From: an uncultured Chloroflexota bacterium | GTDB taxonomy: Bacteria > Chloroflexota > Dehalococcoidia > UBA3495 | Direction of reading: 5' to 3' | Length of the DNA: 7,417 nucleotides | Assembly: GCA_913031095.1 (NCBI GenBank) | Contig: CAJWGH010000048.1 | Span: 1-7,417 of the forward strand | In this document: piece by piece, positions 6,410 through 7,417 of the stretch | Position numbering within the stretch: position 1 is the stretch's first letter | How the letters are laid out: every line of letters starts with the position of its first letter | Made by a program: the position numbers and the translations under genes | Notes under the pieces: generated by a model | Databases searched by the model: none | Seen by the model: only the letters and a program-made list of their open reading frames with translations | Told to the model about the DNA's origin: nothing

Positions 6410-6456
6410 GCCCTGCGTTAAAGATGACAAAGCTCCGTTTCGTGCGGGGCTTTTTT
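6375..6456 (+). ncRNA. Putative small RNA of two terminator-like stem-loops
   Basis: Transcription from the promoter at 6339-6368 would give an RNA of about 35 nucleotides if it stops at the first terminator. If it reads through and stops at the second, the RNA would be about 80 nucleotides with two stem-loops. No reading frame of note lies within it and I do not recognise a known RNA family. The boundaries come from predicted elements only. Alternatives are an attenuator for something downstream, or an insulating double terminator with a fortuitous promoter match. Confidence 0.35.
6429..6456 (+). terminator. Second intrinsic terminator
   Basis: AAAGCTCCG (6429-6437) pairs with CGGGGCTTT (6445-6453) over 9 positions, one of them G-U. 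The loop has 7 bases, and the U-run occupies 6451-6456. It follows the first terminator by 19 bases, making a tandem pair on the same strand. Confidence 0.75.
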
Positions 6457-6462
6457 GGTCCC

Positions 6463-6494
6463 TTTGCCGAACGCCATTGGCGACGTTCGGCAAA
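6463..6494. repeat. Perfect 11-bp inverted repeat
   Basis: TTTGCCGAACG (6463-6473) and CGTTCGGCAAA (6484-6494) are perfect complements around the 10-base loop CCATTGGCGA, within which GCC and GGC can pair further. No T-run follows on either strand, so it is not a simple terminator. It could be an RNA stem-loop in read-through transcripts, a protein-binding site, or a remnant of an element end; no target duplication was seen. Confidence 0.6.
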
Positions 6495-6775
6495 ATAATA
6501 TGACATTGTGTTGCCAGGTGATTAACTACCCGATAGATGCGTTAGAGAGAGAAAATACAACCTACCTAGTTAGACGGAGCTTCAGACCTGTTCGTGGAGC
6601 TGTTCGGTCAATCAGGCAAACATAGTAGATCGGGAGTTGGGCTAGCTCTATTGCCGAGAAATACGGCAGTGATGATTGACTGTGTAATCGAGTTCACTGA
6701 AATATAGTTTCCCGCCCATAAAACGGGAGCACCGTTCGATACCGAAGGACTAAACCACAACATTAAGTTTACCTG
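6495..6775. other. Region without a convincing gene
   Basis: About 280 bases between the inverted repeat and the next terminator-like hairpin. A 41-codon frame (ATG 6500, stop 6623-6625) has no ribosome site and no recognisable motif. A small stem is formed by CCCG (6711-6714) and CGGG (6724-6727). TTGACT at 6676 and TATAGT at 6703 are 21 bases apart, too far for a normal promoter. No tRNA or recognisable RNA family was seen. Confidence 0.5.
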
Positions 6776-6803
6776 AGGCCTCCGGCGAGGGCCTGATTTT
6801 CTT
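6776..6803 (+). terminator. Terminator-like hairpin
   Basis: AGGCCTC (6776-6782) pairs with GAGGGCCT (6787-6794), with one bulged G at 6789 and the tetraloop CGGC. The tail GATTTTCTT contains a short U-run. It would end transcripts coming from the left, although no convincing gene precedes it. That makes it indirect evidence for an RNA made from 6375-6775. Confidence 0.5.
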
Positions 6804-6860
6804 CACTACCACGCTCAAGCCAGTAACTTAAAAAGCGTAACCAGTTATACTTTTCGTAGG

Positions 6861-6890
6861 TTGATAGAAACGGGAAACGTTTCCTATTTT
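6861..6890 (+). promoter_or_regulatory. Candidate promoter of the tandem membrane-peptide genes
   Basis: TTGATA (6861-6866) matches the -35 consensus at 5 of 6 positions. An 18-base spacer leads to TATTTT (6885-6890), which matches the -10 at 4 of 6. The start point would be near 6897, about 38 bases before the first ATG. The weak -10 and the palindrome in the spacer suggest regulated rather than constitutive expression. Confidence 0.45.
6873..6884. promoter_or_regulatory. 12-bp palindromic operator candidate in the promoter spacer
   Basis: GGAAACGTTTCC is a perfect 12-bp palindrome with a central CpG, lying between the -35 and -10 boxes. Palindromes with a central CG such as AAACGTTT are characteristic of LacI/GalR-family repressor sites. 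A repressor bound here would block RNA polymerase. The family assignment is inference from the site alone, as no regulator gene is visible. Confidence 0.5.
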
Positions 6891-6894
6891 GCTC

Positions 6895-6909
6895 TAGGAA
6901 TGATTCCTA
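6895..6909. promoter_or_regulatory. 15-bp palindrome at the predicted start point
   Basis: TAGGAAT-G-ATTCCTA is a perfect odd palindrome with 7-bp arms. It overlaps the expected transcription start near 6897 and lies 10 bases after the 12-bp palindrome. It could be a second operator or, in RNA, part of the leader; a 1-base loop cannot form a full hairpin, which favours a DNA site. Confidence 0.45.
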
Positions 6910-6934
6910 ACAAGACACGAGATCTGAGGCGTAT

Positions 6935-7103
6935 ATGAAAGAAATGAGCAAACTAGTCAAAGTCTCATTATGTGTTTGTGGATTCATTATCCCAGGAGCC
7001 ATAGGGACGTGCGTCACCATCGTAACCGGGATACCTGGCGACCGTACTATTTGGAGGAATCGGCTTCGCTATGACTCTTTGGTGGGTTAGGAAGCATCGA
7101 TAA
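6935..7103 (+). pseudogene. Small two-helix membrane protein, frameshifted first paralog
   Basis: ATG 6935, 5 bases after GAGG (6926-6929), opens a frame beginning MKEMSKLVKV with a hydrophobic helix and the block GAIGTCVTIVTG. In this frame translation then turns polar and stops at TAG 7088-7090 (51 residues). From 7035 the +1 frame encodes LATVLFGGIGFAMTLWWVRK, then His-Arg and TAA 7101-7103. This restores a second helix with a basic tail, matching the protein encoded at 7119-7295. Removing one base between 7026 and about 7042 would give a 55-residue protein; the limit at 7026 is set by a TAA at 7023-7025 in the downstream frame. A consensus error, a true mutation or a programmed +1 shift are all possible, and no known slippery site is visible. 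I do not recognise the family. Confidence 0.6.
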
Positions 7104-7118
7104 AAAAGGGCTACCGAT

Positions 7119-7295
7119 ATGACTAATTCTGGAAAATATTTGATCGTAGGTTTTCTTGGAATCGTTGCCGGAGGAGTCCTAGGGTCGGTAGTCGAAATCA
7201 TTACCGGAAGCTCTAATTCTGGTATTGTCGGTATATTCGGATTAATAGGCGGCGGTATAGCTGTTTGGCGTTATAGCCGCATCCTTAAACATTAA
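7119..7295 (+). CDS. Small two-helix membrane protein, intact second paralog
   Basis: A 58-residue protein starting MTNSGKYLIVGFLGIVAGGV. A first membrane helix (about 7-28) ends in the block GVLGSVVEIITG (19-30). A short polar turn (SSNSG) leads to a second Gly-rich helix, IVGIFGLIGGGIAVW (36-50), and the basic tail RYSRILKH. By the positive-inside rule the C terminus is likely cytoplasmic. The ribosome site is modest, AAGGG ending 8 bases before the ATG. It begins 15 bases after the restored stop of its upstream paralog; the shared blocks G-x-x-G-x-x-V-x-I-x-T-G and the Trp-plus-basic end show a tandem duplication. The size and layout resemble membrane-active peptides, small holin-like proteins or accessory subunits, but no family is recognised and function is open. 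Confidence 0.6.
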   Translation: MTNSGKYLIVGFLGIVAGGVLGSVVEIITGSSNSGIVGIFGLIGGGIAVWRYSRILKH

Positions 7296-7310
7296 CCTCA
7301 CACACAGCAT

Positions 7311-7316
7311 AAGGAG
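7311..7316 (+). promoter_or_regulatory. Consensus Shine-Dalgarno site
   Basis: AAGGAG is placed 6 bases before ATG 7323 and 3 bases before ATG 7320, which decides for the second of the two adjacent in-frame ATG codons. It is the strongest ribosome site at the right end and the best evidence that the basic frame is translated. Confidence 0.7.
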
Positions 7317-7322
7317 AGGATG

Positions 7323-7417
7323 ATGCCTAAAGAGACTACCCACCGAAACCCAGAAACGAGGGCGGCACGGATAGAGAGAAGGGCGAAGAAACGCGCGGAT
7401 ACGGTGACCAGGAAAAA
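7323..7417 (+). CDS. Very basic protein, N-terminal fragment (cut off by window)
   Basis: A perfect AAGGAG (7311-7316) lies 6 bases before ATG 7323. An in-frame ATG at 7320 is only 3 bases from it and less likely. Thirty-one codons are visible without a stop, starting MPKETTHRNPETRAARIERR, with 11 Lys or Arg among 31 residues and no hydrophobic stretch. The segment from about residue 10 looks helical and would suit nucleic-acid binding or a charged N-terminal tail; the fragment is too short to name. The gap from the small membrane protein is only 27 bases and no promoter is evident, so the two are probably co-transcribed. Confidence 0.55.
   Translation, partial: MPKETTHRNPETRAARIERRAKKRADTVTRK

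Noticed and set aside
6373..6494. Series of stem-loops as a CRISPR array or integron attachment site
   Set aside because: The stems differ in sequence, have no common repeat with spacers, and no integrase or Cas gene is present.
6500..6625. A 41-codon frame after the 11-bp inverted repeat
   Set aside because: No ribosome site before the ATG, no recognisable motif, and a composition without clear coding character; kept only as a note in the region entry.
6676..6708. TTGACT followed by TATAGT as a promoter
   Set aside because: The spacer is 21 bases, too long for normal sigma70 recognition.
6968..7201. A 77-codon minus-strand frame
   Set aside because: It lies antisense across both small membrane-peptide genes, which have ribosome sites and mutual homology, so it is a shadow.

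Overview
The window reads as a chromosomal segment of a free-living bacterium with a large oxidative catabolic repertoire. The first 4.7 kb hold a GMC flavin oxidoreductase, a luciferase-like flavin monooxygenase, a TauE/SafE permease and a small dimeric alpha/beta-barrel protein. This mix is familiar from marine SAR202-type Chloroflexota and from some actinobacterial and proteobacterial degraders. The taxonomic guess is inference from gene content only; no rRNA, tRNA or other marker is present.

Layout. Positions 1-2399 form a minus-strand operon read as GMC oxidoreductase (849-2399), a free-standing GH2-type beta-sandwich protein (328-846), then an EthD/DUF4286-like protein cut by the window edge (1-307). 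Gaps are 2 and 20 bases. A compact divergent control region (2400-2582) has a good sigma70-type promoter on each strand. It drives the operon leftward and the luciferase-like monooxygenase (2583-3767) rightward, followed by the TauE/SafE permease (3888-4685). A 351-base convergent gap follows, then a minus-strand MFS transporter (5037-6227).

The right end (6228-7417) is different: locally richer in A+T (23 G+C of 60 in 6841-6900, against 32 of 60 in 2641-2700), with little coding sequence and much DNA structure. A near-consensus promoter (6339-6368) fires directly into a terminator hairpin (6373-6409), followed by a second terminator (6429-6456) and an 11-bp inverted repeat (6463-6494). About 280 bases without a convincing gene end in another terminator-like hairpin (6776-6803). 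A promoter carrying a 12-bp palindrome in its spacer, and a 15-bp palindrome near the start point, then precede two tandem genes for homologous two-helix membrane peptides of about 55-58 residues. The first copy is frameshifted. A very basic reading frame with an excellent Shine-Dalgarno site runs off the right edge.

How the parts may work together (inference): the monooxygenase and the TauE/SafE permease suggest oxygenolytic attack on an organic substrate, possibly a sulfonate with export of the released anion. The divergent GMC dehydrogenase and its two small partners could process alcohol or sugar-like parts of the same compound. The tandem membrane-peptide locus and the promoter-terminator module are the least explained parts of the window.
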